From positions 1 through 32,984 of the forward strand of contig JACRQA010000156.1 of assembly GCA_016222915.1 (NCBI GenBank): a DNA stretch of 32,984 bases. The letters run 5' to 3'. A program made the translations under genes and the position numbers. This DNA comes from Nitrospirota bacterium. GTDB lineage: Bacteria; Nitrospirota; Thermodesulfovibrionia; UBA6902. The notes under the pieces were generated by a model. The model ran no database searches. It saw only the letters and a list, made by a program, of their open reading frames with translations, and had not been told where the DNA came from. Shown piece after piece: positions 7,998 through 16,800 of the stretch; the first letter of the stretch is position 1, and each line of letters starts with the position of its first letter.

Positions 7998-9206
7998 TTA
8001 CATCGACCGTTCGGTCCTGTGCTCTTCAATAAGTTCAGCCTTAAATTCAACCGGCTTACGTCCGAAGCAGGTGCCCAGGCTTTCAAAAAGGGCAAGCTCT
8101 CTGATGTCCACTTCCCTTCGCTTTATGGCCTCTGCCGTCGGCATATACAAAATCTTATGCCCCTCGACTCCGGTCACGGTTTTACCGGTTTTACCCTCAC
8201 GCAGGAGGACCACGGCGGCGGCCCCTGTCTTATAACCGAAGTTAACGTCATATGCTGATGAATGCCCGGAGCGTACCAGATGCCCGGGTGTAACTTCTCT
8301 GACCTCAGGGATGACGTAAATACCAGGGACATACATTCCGGTCCTCTTCATAAACGCCTGAACATCAGGATCAGCCTTTAATCTTTTTTCCAATTGCTGC
8401 CGGATATACTTCCCGGCGCCGGCAAGTTTTTTATGGCCGAAGGCATCAACCCCCGCGGATTCGTCATATAGCATTTCACCGCTTGAGGTCTTCAGGCCTT
8501 CCGCTACAACGATTATATAAGTGCCAGCCCGCACATCGCTTCTCTCTATTCTTGCAAAGTAAGTGGTCTTCATGTGTTCGTAAAGTATGTCAAAGTCAAC
8601 AGGCACCTCAGGGATAAGGATAGCGTCAGCCTCAGCCCCGATGCCTCCGCGAAATGCCGTGTGGCCGACATATCTGCCGAAAACCTCGATCACGAGGATA
8701 CGATTGTGACTTAATCCAGTAGTCTTAAGGTCTCTCGCAAACACCGATATCCTGTTGATGGCGGAATCGCCGCCTACGCTGTAAGGCTGGAGGTCAAGGT
8801 CCATTGTCTTGGGGACGTGGACACAGGGAATGCCCTGAGAGGTCAGATCAACAACAACGCTCCCGGTATCATCTCCGCCGCTTATTATAAGACCGTCTAT
8901 GTTAAATTTCTTGAGCCCTTTCTTTATCCGCTCATATTTTTCAGGGTCCGCTATCTTGCTGATTTTTACCCTGGAATGACCGGCCTCAGACCCTGCAAGA
9001 GAGGCCTCAATCTTGCTCACTCTCTCAGCGTTAAGTACCACTACGCTTTCAAGATCAACAAGGTTATAAAGACCCGCATATCCATTGGGGATCACAACAG
9101 TTTCTATTCCAAGCGCATATGCCTTGCGCGCTATGCCTTTGATAACGGCGTTAAGCCCTCCGCAGTCGCCACCGCTTGTAATGACTCCTATTCTCTTGAT
9201 CTCCAT
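7998..9206 (-). CDS. 6-phosphofructokinase family protein, D104/K124 (PPi-type) signature
   Basis: Start placed at ATG 9206 (AGGAGGA RBS upstream); 'IGVITSGGDCGGLNAVIKG', 'ISGGDDTGSVV', 'PKTMDLDLQPYSVGGDSAI'. Confidence 0.9.
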   Translation of the reverse strand: MEIKRIGVITSGGDCGGLNAVIKGIARKAYALGIETVVIPNGYAGLYNLVDLESVVVLNAERVSKIEASLAGSEAGHSRVKISKIADPEKYERIKKGLKKFNIDGLIISGGDDTGSVVVDLTSQGIPCVHVPKTMDLDLQPYSVGGDSAINRISVFARDLKTTGLSHNRILVIEVFGRYVGHTAFRGGIGAEADAILIPEVPVDFDILYEHMKTTYFARIERSDVRAGTYIIVVAEGLKTSSGEMLYDESAGVDAFGHKKLAGAGKYIRQQLEKRLKADPDVQAFMKRTGMYVPGIYVIPEVREVTPGHLVRSGHSSAYDVNFGYKTGAAAVVLLREGKTGKTVTGVEGHKILYMPTAEAIKRREVDIRELALFESLGTCFGRKPVEFKAELIEEHRTERSM

Positions 9207-9381
9207 AAGATAGTCCTCCTTATAATGAATTCTCTTGGGATAATTAACAGTAAGACACGGTAATATTAACACATTATCTTTAAGGCTGCCATAGTTTTTT
9301 GTCCTCAAGAATAGTTCTGTTGAATGGCAGCGCAACATTATGTAATAATGTGTGTAAACCAATGGGTAACAGGAGGTAATA

Positions 9382-9585
9382 GTGCCAACCAATCTTGCCA
9401 TAGATGAAAATCTTTTAAAGACAGCCCAAAAGGTGGGTGGCCATAAAACCAAGAAGAGCGCGGTCAATGAGACCTTGAAGGAATACATCGTGAGAAGAAA
9501 GCGTAGGGGCATTTTATCCATGTTTGGGAAAGTAGAAATTGAGCCGTCTTATGATTATAAGAAAGAGAGAAAGTCGGTCAGGTGA
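9382..9585 (+). CDS. vapB: VapB family type II antitoxin
   Basis: GTG start with GGAGG RBS; 'NLAIDENLLKTAQKVGGHKTKKSAVNETLKEYIVRRKRR' ribbon-helix-helix VapB pattern; 4-nt overlap with vapC frame. Confidence 0.85.
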   Translation: MPTNLAIDENLLKTAQKVGGHKTKKSAVNETLKEYIVRRKRRGILSMFGKVEIEPSYDYKKERKSVR

Positions 9586-9988
9586 AAATTCTGCTCTACA
9601 CTTCTGTTTGGTCTCTTGCCTCAGGAGACGGTCCGGCACAGTTAACGTTGAGGCTGTTGTTCTTAAGACGCTGATAGAGCAGGGAGACGATAGCTGGCTT
9701 CTTGGCATAATACTTCAGGAAATCCTTCAGGGGATAAAACAACCGAAAGATTTTCAAATGCTTAAGAAATATTTCGATTCATTCCCTATCATCAATCCGG
9801 ACAGGGCGGAATATATTAAAGCGGCGGAACTAAAGAATCATCTTATTAAAAAGGGCAAGCAGGCAAGTACGGTTGATGTCCTCATTGCGTCATCCGCGAT
9901 TTCGCATAACTGCCATCTTTTTACAACTGATGAAGATTTTTTGCATATAGCGGAGCATTCTAAATTAAAACTGTTTAACATCCATTAG
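9582..9988 (+). pseudogene. vapC: vapC PIN-domain toxin, frameshifted and with catalytic Asp replaced
   Basis: GTG 9582 gives VKILLYTSVWSLASGDG.. and then a stop. The adjacent frame gives RRRSGTVNVEAVVLKTLIEQGDDSWLLGIILQEILQGI...STVDVLIASSAISHNCHLFTTDEDF. Restoring one C (GCC[C]TCAGG) yields SLALRRRSG. Confidence 0.85.
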
Positions 9989-9997
9989 GAGAAAAAG

Positions 9998-10270
9998 ATG
10001 AAGTTGAGTAAAGAAGAAAAATCATTGCTTGATTCAGTTGAGAAAGGCGAGTGGAAGTCTGTGCAGGGAGTAAAGGGGAGAATTAAAAAATATCGGGAGT
10101 ATGCCAAAGCTACCTTTCGTAAGGACAAGAGAGTAAATATCAGAATGTCCCAGAAGGACGTGGCTAATATCCAGAAGAAGGCAATTGAAGAAGGACTTCC
10201 ATATCAGACCCTGATATCGAGTGTGCTTCATAAGTTCTTAGCTGGACGACTAATTGAGCGGAAGTCTTAA
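9998..10270 (+). CDS. CopG/BrnA-like antitoxin, no adjacent toxin seen
   Basis: 'FRKDKRVNIRMSQKDVANIQKKAIEEGLPYQTLISSVLHKFLAGRL' matches the typical RHH antitoxin C-terminus. Confidence 0.75.
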   Translation: MKLSKEEKSLLDSVEKGEWKSVQGVKGRIKKYREYAKATFRKDKRVNIRMSQKDVANIQKKAIEEGLPYQTLISSVLHKFLAGRLIERKS

Positions 10271-10306
10271 ATCGGGGTATACCAACCAGTCGGTGCAAAA
10301 AAAGAC

Positions 10307-11365
10307 ATGGAATTGACAGATCTTGGCTTTAACTCATGGTTTCAGGACTTCGCAACAGAACTGCATCAACCGGAGCACCAAATTGCCCGGGTTACAGCGG
10401 TTGATCGGGGCGGCGGCCTTATTCGAAATGAAAATGGTGAGGTGCCTTCCGAGTTAGCAGGGAAGCTACGGTTCTCAACTCATGCATCAGCTGACTTGCC
10501 TTGCGTCGGGGATTGGGTATTTGTGCAATATCACAATGCCGGCGCGTTAGCGATTATACATGGGGTTTTTTCGCGCAAGACATTCCTGCGTCGTAAGTGC
10601 GCCGGTAAAACTGTGGACTTTCAGATGATTGCGGCAAACATCGACATTGCCTTCATTGTCCAATCATGTCATTACGATTTTAATCTGCGTAGATTCGAAC
10701 GTTACCTTGTGATGGCCAATGAAGGTCATATTGAGCCGATCCTTGTGCTGACCAAGACGGATTTGATCACCAATGATGAGTTGGACCGGAAAGTTAAAGC
10801 AATCAGGGAATCGGGCATCACCACCAAAATTCTCACTCTCAGCAATACCACCGGGGCCGGGCTCGATGACCTTCGTCAATTCCTGGTGTCCGGAAAGACA
10901 TACTGCCTGCTTGGGTCATCCGGTGTTGGTAAGACAACGATTATTAACCGCCTCATCGGTCGGAATGAATTCGAAACAAAGGCAGTCAGCGGGACCGGAG
11001 AGGGCATACACACAACTGCGCGACGCCAACTTATTCTTCTTGATAACGGTGCAATGTTTATCGACACGCCTGGAATGAGAGAGTTAGGCGTCTTGGCTTC
11101 CAGCGATGCCATTGAAGATAGTTTTAATGACATTCATACGATGGTCGCTAATTGTAAATATACCAATTGCAGCCATATCCGGGAGAAAGGCTGTTCAGTT
11201 CTTGAGGCAGTTAAAAACGGGAGCTTGAGCGAAGACCGCTATAAAAGCTATCTCAAGTTAAAAAAAGAATCCGAGTTTCATGAACTATCCTACGTGGAGA
11301 AGCGCAAGAAGGATAAGGCCTTCGGGAAATTCATCAAATCGGCAAAGGCGCAACTAAAAAAATGA
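10307..11365 (+). CDS. rsgA: Ribosome small subunit-dependent GTPase A
   Basis: Circularly permuted GTPase: 'LTKTDL', '[18 protein letters not shown]', 'DTPGMRELG', C-terminal '[16 protein letters not shown]' zinc motif. Confidence 0.95.
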   Translation: MELTDLGFNSWFQDFATELHQPEHQIARVTAVDRGGGLIRNENGEVPSELAGKLRFSTHASADLPCVGDWVFVQYHNAGALAIIHGVFSRKTFLRRKCAGKTVDFQMIAANIDIAFIVQSCHYDFNLRRFERYLVMANEGHIEPILVLTKTDLITNDELDRKVKAIRESGITTKILTLSNTTGAGLDDLRQFLVSGKTYCLLGSSGVGKTTIINRLIGRNEFETKAVSGTGEGIHTTARRQLILLDNGAMFIDTPGMRELGVLASSDAIEDSFNDIHTMVANCKYTNCSHIREKGCSVLEAVKNGSLSEDRYKSYLKLKKESEFHELSYVEKRKKDKAFGKFIKSAKAQLKK

Positions 11366-11387
11366 ACGATACCCAATAGGAGGAATC

Positions 11388-11708
11388 ATGCAATTAACAA
11401 CAACCCCAAGTATTGACGGTAAGCGCATCACCAAATACTGTGGTGTCATTGCCGGTGAGGCAATTCTCGGCGCAAATTTGTTCAAGGACCTCTTTGCCGG
11501 AATCCGCGACCTGGTTGGCGGGCGTTCCGCAACCTACGAGAAAGAGCTTCAACATGCGCGGGAAATCGCACTTCAGGAACTTCAGGAGCGCGCCCAGGCC
11601 CTGGGAGCAAATGCAGTGGTCGGCATCGACCTTGATTATGAGGTGCTCGGCCAGGGCAACGGCATGCTGATGGTCTCCGCGAGCGGGACTGCGGTATTTG
11701 TTGAGTAA
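11388..11708 (+). CDS. YbjQ family heavy-metal-binding domain protein
   Basis: '[72 protein letters not shown]' is the classic YbjQ (DUF74). Confidence 0.95.
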   Translation: MQLTTTPSIDGKRITKYCGVIAGEAILGANLFKDLFAGIRDLVGGRSATYEKELQHAREIALQELQERAQALGANAVVGIDLDYEVLGQGNGMLMVSASGTAVFVE

Positions 11709-11800
11709 TGGTCCGGGATAATCGGGATTAAAGAGATAATGCAATTGTGACGAAAACATAACTGCAAATAAGTTTCCCGGCAAAACCGCAAAGGAGATAA

Positions 11801-12901
11801 ATGGACGGCATTATTGAACAATTCAACCAAGTTCTTACCGAGGGCGTACAATTGAAAGCGTCTGATGTCCACCTCTGTGTCGGCTCCTCCTGGAAATACA
11901 GGATTAACGGAAACATAACCTCACTTGATATCAAACCGCTCGAAATGGGCGAATGCCAGACCATAGTAAGACATATCTTATTAACGTCCCCCAGCTTCTC
12001 TGAAGAGAATATTGATAAGGTCATCAACAGTCTCCAGGACCGGGACTGCTCCTATATGCTCCCCGGAGTTTCACGTTTCCGTGTAAATATCTGCAGGCAG
12101 AGAGGGTCTTTTTCAGTTGTATTGAGGGTCGTCCCCTTCTCGGTCCCGACCCCGGAATCACTGGGACTGCCGCCCGTCATCAGGGACATCGCGCTTGAAG
12201 AAAGAGGGCTTATCCTCGTAACCGGTATTACCGGCAGCGGCAAATCCACCTCACTGGCTGCGATGATCAATATCATCAACCAGATGAAACCCTGCAAGAT
12301 CGTAACTATCGAAGACCCGATTGAATATCTCCATAAGGAAATCAAAGCCTCCATCATCCAGCGGGAGGTCGGCCTTGACACAGAGAGTTTCTCAATCGCC
12401 CTGCGCGCTGCACTGCGCCAGGACCCGGATGTAATACTTGTGGGCGAGATGAGAGACACAATTACTATTGAGATAGCATTAAAGGCCGCGGAAACAGGGC
12501 ACCTCGTCTTGTCAACCGTTCACACAACCGACGCGCCCAAGACAATCCACAGGATAATCAGCGCGTTTGATCTGAGTGAACAGCAGGCGGTAAGACTCAG
12601 AATGGCTGACGCCCTTCGGGCCGTGATCTCGCAACGCCTCCTCCGCAGGAAAGACAACAATGGCAGGGTGGCGGCGGTAGAGATCATGCGCAATACCCTG
12701 ACTATCAAGGACTGCATCGAGAACCCGGAGAAGACCGATTTTATAAAGGACTATATGAAATCCGGCAGGGACCAATACGGAATGCAGACCTTTGATCAGC
12801 ATTTGATGGACCTGTTCAACCAGGATGTGATTGACCTTGAGACAGCCAAGGCCGCGGCCACGAGTGCTTCCGACTTTCAGCGCAACGTATTGTTCACGTA
12901 A
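11801..12901 (+). CDS. PilT/PilU-type twitching motility ATPase
   Basis: Walker A 'GITGSGKSTSLAAMI', 'IEDPIEYLH', 'ALRQDPDVILVGEMRD', 'TGHLVLSTVHTTDA'. Confidence 0.93.
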   Translation: MDGIIEQFNQVLTEGVQLKASDVHLCVGSSWKYRINGNITSLDIKPLEMGECQTIVRHILLTSPSFSEENIDKVINSLQDRDCSYMLPGVSRFRVNICRQRGSFSVVLRVVPFSVPTPESLGLPPVIRDIALEERGLILVTGITGSGKSTSLAAMINIINQMKPCKIVTIEDPIEYLHKEIKASIIQREVGLDTESFSIALRAALRQDPDVILVGEMRDTITIEIALKAAETGHLVLSTVHTTDAPKTIHRIISAFDLSEQQAVRLRMADALRAVISQRLLRRKDNNGRVAAVEIMRNTLTIKDCIENPEKTDFIKDYMKSGRDQYGMQTFDQHLMDLFNQDVIDLETAKAAATSASDFQRNVLFT

Positions 12902-12916
12902 TATATGACCACGAAG

Positions 12917-12943
12917 GTAGGGCATGGCGCGCCATGCCCCTAC
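12917..12943. repeat. Palindromic repeat of the GTAGGGGC...GCCCCTAC family (intergenic copy)
   Basis: GTAGGGCATGGCGCGCCATGCCCCTAC, 16 nt after the pilT-like stop codon. Confidence 0.85.
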
Positions 12944-13005
12944 ATCTCCCTCCTGTCATCCACAAATTTGATACTTCACTCCATCATAGAGTATGATTAG
13001 TAGTC

Positions 13006-14019
13006 ATGTTCAAGGCATTTAGCACAACAGGCATAGGCAGTTTGCCCCATACCGATCCGGTTGAGGCGTGTAATGTCATCCTGGAATCGGTAGATATCCC
13101 CTTCTGGCCCCAGCTTCCCCACAGGAGCTTTCGTGAGTCTATGGGGCCTCAGTATTCTGAAGGTTTTCCATTTGTCCGGATTGAGGGCGAAAACCTGCAT
13201 GTTGAACAGGCTGAGGACGCAGCATCCGCCGCATTTTATGAGGCCATTGCAGGCAGGACTGGTTTCCCGATCTCAGCGGAGTATGCAGCGGGCCTGCATG
13301 CGTTCATCGATATACTGAAACAAAAAAATAAGCGCTTTGACGCTATAAAAGGCCACATCACCGGACCTCTGACCTTTGCCCTGTCCCTTACCGATAAACA
13401 GAAACGTCCCATTTTTTTTAACGACGAGATGAGAGAGCTTTCCCTGGAACTGCTGAAAGGCAAGGCAAGCTGGCAGATAGATATATTAAAGCCATTTGCG
13501 GAAAAGGTCTTGATCTTTGTAGATGAGCCGATCCTCACAGCACTCGGGACCTCCACATATATCGGGGTCAGTAATGAAGAGGCTTCTAGGATGTTACAGG
13601 AGATAGTCAATTATATCCATGAGTGCGGAGGTCTTGCGGGTATCCATTGCTGCGGCAAGGCTGACTGGCCTCTTGTTCTTTCTTCCGGGATTGACGTGTT
13701 TAATTTCGACGCCTTTGATTACGGGGAAACTCTTGGTATGTATCCCGAAGAGATTACGTCCTTTCTAAATAATAAAGGTCATATAGCCTGGGGTATTGTT
13801 CCCACTACGGATGCGATAAAGGATGTTGATTTCCGGCTTTTAAGAGAAAGGCTCGATAACGGCCTGACCTCTCTTGAGAAGCTCGGCATCCCAGGGAAAA
13901 TGCTCAGACAGCAGGCCCTCATTACCCCTTCCTGCGGGACCGGCTCGCTGGAAGTCAAAGATGCGCTGAAGGTATTCTCACTCCTGAAGGATTTAAGAAA
14001 CAGTTATGTCAAGGGTTAG
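13006..14019 (+). CDS. Core-MetE-like / UROD-MetE superfamily protein (methionine synthase II catalytic domain only)
   Basis: 'TTGIGSLPHTDP', 'KGHITGPLTFA', 'IFVDEPIL', 'GIHCCGKADWPLVLSSGIDVFNFD', 'ITPSCGTGSL'; 337 aa without MetE N-terminal domain. Confidence 0.8.
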   Translation: MFKAFSTTGIGSLPHTDPVEACNVILESVDIPFWPQLPHRSFRESMGPQYSEGFPFVRIEGENLHVEQAEDAASAAFYEAIAGRTGFPISAEYAAGLHAFIDILKQKNKRFDAIKGHITGPLTFALSLTDKQKRPIFFNDEMRELSLELLKGKASWQIDILKPFAEKVLIFVDEPILTALGTSTYIGVSNEEASRMLQEIVNYIHECGGLAGIHCCGKADWPLVLSSGIDVFNFDAFDYGETLGMYPEEITSFLNNKGHIAWGIVPTTDAIKDVDFRLLRERLDNGLTSLEKLGIPGKMLRQQALITPSCGTGSLEVKDALKVFSLLKDLRNSYVKG

Positions 14020-14629
14020 GGGATTCATATCCTTTGAAGGCATAGAGGGATCAGGCAAAAGCACCCAGGTAAAACTCCTCGCTGAATATCTCCGGACCAA
14101 AGGCCATACCGTCATTGAAACCGTAGAGCCCGGCGGCACAAGGATCGGCAATAAAATAAGGTCGCTGCTCCTTGATCCCGAGAACCAAATGGACCCGCTC
14201 GCTGAGCTGCTTCTTTATTATTCCGCAAGGGCGCAACATGTGCGGGAGGTAATTTATCCGGCGGTCCTGCGAAACGCCATTGTAATAACCGACCGCTTTA
14301 CCGACTCCACGGTGGCCTATCAGGGTCACGCAAGGGGAATTGATTTGTCGCTCATAGACACGTTGAATGAAATAGTGGTCCCTGACATGAGGCCCTATCT
14401 TACCTTTCTTCTTGATCTTGATGTAGAAGAAGGCCTCAGAAGAAACAAGGACGCCGGGAAGATGGACAGGTTTGAACAGGAAACAGTAGATTTTCATAAC
14501 CTGGTCAGGCAGGGCTTTCATCAGATTGCCAGAGCAGAGCCTGATCGTGTAAAAGTGGTTGATTCCTCAAAAAGCAAAGAAGAAGTCTCAAAGGAAATTA
14601 TAAGGACCATAGAGGAAGCATGGCGCTGA
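14006..14629 (+). CDS. tmk: Thymidylate kinase
   Basis: 'FISFEGIEGSGKSTQVKLLAEYLRTKGHTVIETVEPGGTRIGNKIRSLLL', 'DRFTDSTVAYQGHARG'. Confidence 0.97.
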   Translation: MSRVRGFISFEGIEGSGKSTQVKLLAEYLRTKGHTVIETVEPGGTRIGNKIRSLLLDPENQMDPLAELLLYYSARAQHVREVIYPAVLRNAIVITDRFTDSTVAYQGHARGIDLSLIDTLNEIVVPDMRPYLTFLLDLDVEEGLRRNKDAGKMDRFEQETVDFHNLVRQGFHQIARAEPDRVKVVDSSKSKEEVSKEIIRTIEEAWR

Positions 14630-15678
14630 AAGATGTTATCGGACAGGACAGGCCTGTAAATATTCTGAAAGGCTGCATCGCGAAAGAGCGTGTCCCTCAT
14701 GCCCTTTTATTTGCCGGTGATGACGGAATCGGCAAAAGGCTGACGGCTGTCAATTTCGCAAAGGCCCTTAACTGTCAGGGAATGACAAGGGAAGAGTCCC
14801 AGGTGACCGGCGGCTTTCTGTTTGAAGTCCCGGAACCAGAAGTTCCCTCCCCTGAACTTGAGACCCGGAATGACGCTTGTGATCAATGCCCGTCCTGTAA
14901 AAAGATAGACAGCAGAAATCATCCGGACGTCTTTATTATCGGCCCTGAAGGTGAGGGCGGACAGATCACGGTCCAGGCAATAAGGCAGCTTGAAGAGGCC
15001 CTTTCATTTAAACCGTTTGAGGGGCAGTGGAAGATAGCCATTGTCGATGAGGCGGACAGGCTCAACCAGTCAGCGGCCAACGCCTTTTTGCAGACGCTTG
15101 AAGAACCGTCCGCGCACAGCATTTTAATATTGATATCTTCAAGGCCGGACCTGCTCCTTCCCACGATACGTTCGAGGTGCCAGAGGATAAGCTTCTCGCC
15201 ATTGCCTGTTGACGTTATGGGTCGTCTGCTGAAGGAAAAGTTCGGAGAGATGGACGATGAACAGGCGAGACTCGTGGGTGTGCTTTCCGGCGGGAGGCTT
15301 GGGTATGCCCTCAGTGATAATCTGATGGACCAGAGAGAACAGTGTTTCAGCATATTCAGACAGATGCTGGAAAGTCTTGAAGAAGAGCCATGGGAAGACA
15401 AAGAAACCATGGAAGGCTGGTTTGAATGGAGCCAGCTTCTGCTGCGTGACATGGCGGTTTATTCGGCTACGGGGCAGGAGGAATATCTGATGAATACGGA
15501 CCATGCGGAATATATAAAGGCCGTTTCCCATGGCGCAGGGCTTAAAGATATATTAAATTTAGCGCGTGAGCTTTATAATATAAAAAGACGGCTGGCATTT
15601 AATCTAAATAAACAGCTTACATATAACTTTGTGAGTTTGCTGCTGAGAAATAATCTCGGGCAAAGCGGACGACAATAA
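14620..15678 (+). CDS. holB: DNA polymerase III delta' subunit
   Basis: 'VIGQDRPVNILKGCIAKERVPHALLFAGDDGIGKRLTA', Zn motif 'CDQCPSCKKI', 'NAFLQTLEEPSAHSILILISSRPDLLLPTIRSRCQ'. Confidence 0.94.
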   Translation: MALKDVIGQDRPVNILKGCIAKERVPHALLFAGDDGIGKRLTAVNFAKALNCQGMTREESQVTGGFLFEVPEPEVPSPELETRNDACDQCPSCKKIDSRNHPDVFIIGPEGEGGQITVQAIRQLEEALSFKPFEGQWKIAIVDEADRLNQSAANAFLQTLEEPSAHSILILISSRPDLLLPTIRSRCQRISFSPLPVDVMGRLLKEKFGEMDDEQARLVGVLSGGRLGYALSDNLMDQREQCFSIFRQMLESLEEEPWEDKETMEGWFEWSQLLLRDMAVYSATGQEEYLMNTDHAEYIKAVSHGAGLKDILNLARELYNIKRRLAFNLNKQLTYNFVSLLLRNNLGQSGRQ

Positions 15679-15708
15679 CAAATGAATATGTATTTTTAAG
15701 GACAATAA

Positions 15709-16797
15709 ATGATGGAAAACAATAATGCAGTAGAGATACCCAAAGAGCCGGAAGCCATTAATAGTTGTACGGTAGTCGGCATCAGGTTCCGTAACTGCGG
15801 CAAGGTTTACACCTTTGACGTTGGCGACATCGACACGGTCCCAGGTTCCAAAGTGGTTGTCGACTCGGAGCTGGGACTAAGCCTCGGGCATGTCGTAACG
15901 CCGAAGCGCATCATAGAGAAAACGCGGGAGCCGCTTAAAAAAATCCTCCGGCTGGCAAATGACAGTGACTATGAGACCATGCGTAACAACCGGGAATTGG
16001 AGAATGAGGCCAGGCTGTTTTGCGCTGAAAAGGCAAAGGCCATGAACCTCCAGATGAAGATCGTGTCAACAGAGACGACCCTGGACAAAAAGAGGCTCAC
16101 CTTTTATTTTACAGCCGACGGGAGGATTGATTTCAGGGAGCTGGTGAGGGACCTCGCAGCAAAGTTCAAGACCCGCATTGAGATGAGGCAAATAGGGGTG
16201 AGGGACGAAGTGAAATTGCTCGGGGGCTTCGGCTGCTGCGGCAGACAGACGTGCTGCAGCCTGTTCCTCACGTCCTTTGCGCCCATAACAATAAGGATGG
16301 CCAAAGAGCAGTCCCTGTCGATAAATCAAAGCAAGCTCTCAGGTATTTGCGGCAGGCTTATGTGCTGCCTTGGTTATGAACAAAAGGACGCTCGCCAGGA
16401 AGAAGCTGTGTCGCCGTCGCCTGATGAAGCCATCATTACTGTTATCGAAGAGCCCGCAGAAAATAATCTTCTGATTGTAGATTCAGCAGCCATTTCTGAA
16501 GGGCCGGGGGTCTTGCAGCCTGAGATGGCGACCCTGGGCGATAATGTTAATGAGGGGAAATCTAAAGACGTCCGGCCCCAGCAGCCGCATGAAAAGACTT
16601 CTGAAAGACACAGGCGTTTTAATCGGGACCGCAGGTGGAAAAAGAAGCACCAGACGGAGAAGCCCCCTGCTGAAGGCGCGCCTGCAAAGCAGCCGCAACA
16701 GGCTGCCCCCGCTGACACTGCCGGGCAGCCCGAATCAAAAGGCAAGGGGAAACCGCATAACAGGCGCAGGAAATTCTGGAAAAAGAAACAAGAATAG
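15709..16797 (+). CDS. ricT: PSP1 domain protein RicT/YaaT (Fe-S regulatory complex subunit)
   Basis: 'LGHVVTPKRI', 'FYFTADGRIDFRELVRDLAAKFKTRIEMRQIGVRDEVKLLGGFGCCGRQTCCSLFL', 'LSGICGRLMCCLGYE'; basic low-complexity C-terminus. Confidence 0.92.
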   Translation: MMENNNAVEIPKEPEAINSCTVVGIRFRNCGKVYTFDVGDIDTVPGSKVVVDSELGLSLGHVVTPKRIIEKTREPLKKILRLANDSDYETMRNNRELENEARLFCAEKAKAMNLQMKIVSTETTLDKKRLTFYFTADGRIDFRELVRDLAAKFKTRIEMRQIGVRDEVKLLGGFGCCGRQTCCSLFLTSFAPITIRMAKEQSLSINQSKLSGICGRLMCCLGYEQKDARQEEAVSPSPDEAIITVIEEPAENNLLIVDSAAISEGPGVLQPEMATLGDNVNEGKSKDVRPQQPHEKTSERHRRFNRDRRWKKKHQTEKPPAEGAPAKQPQQAAPADTAGQPESKGKGKPHNRRRKFWKKKQE

Positions 16798-16800
16798 AAA

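Noticed and set aside
9207-9521. N-terminal extension of the second PFK to 9521 as in the ORF track
   Set aside because: ATG 9206 has a good RBS and starts at the conserved MEIKRIGVITSGGD; the extension has no family similarity and runs antisense into the vapB region.
9582-9988. Programmed frameshift in vapC
   Set aside because: Loss of the catalytic Asp in the first frame makes functional recoding improbable; a one-base deletion explains the break.
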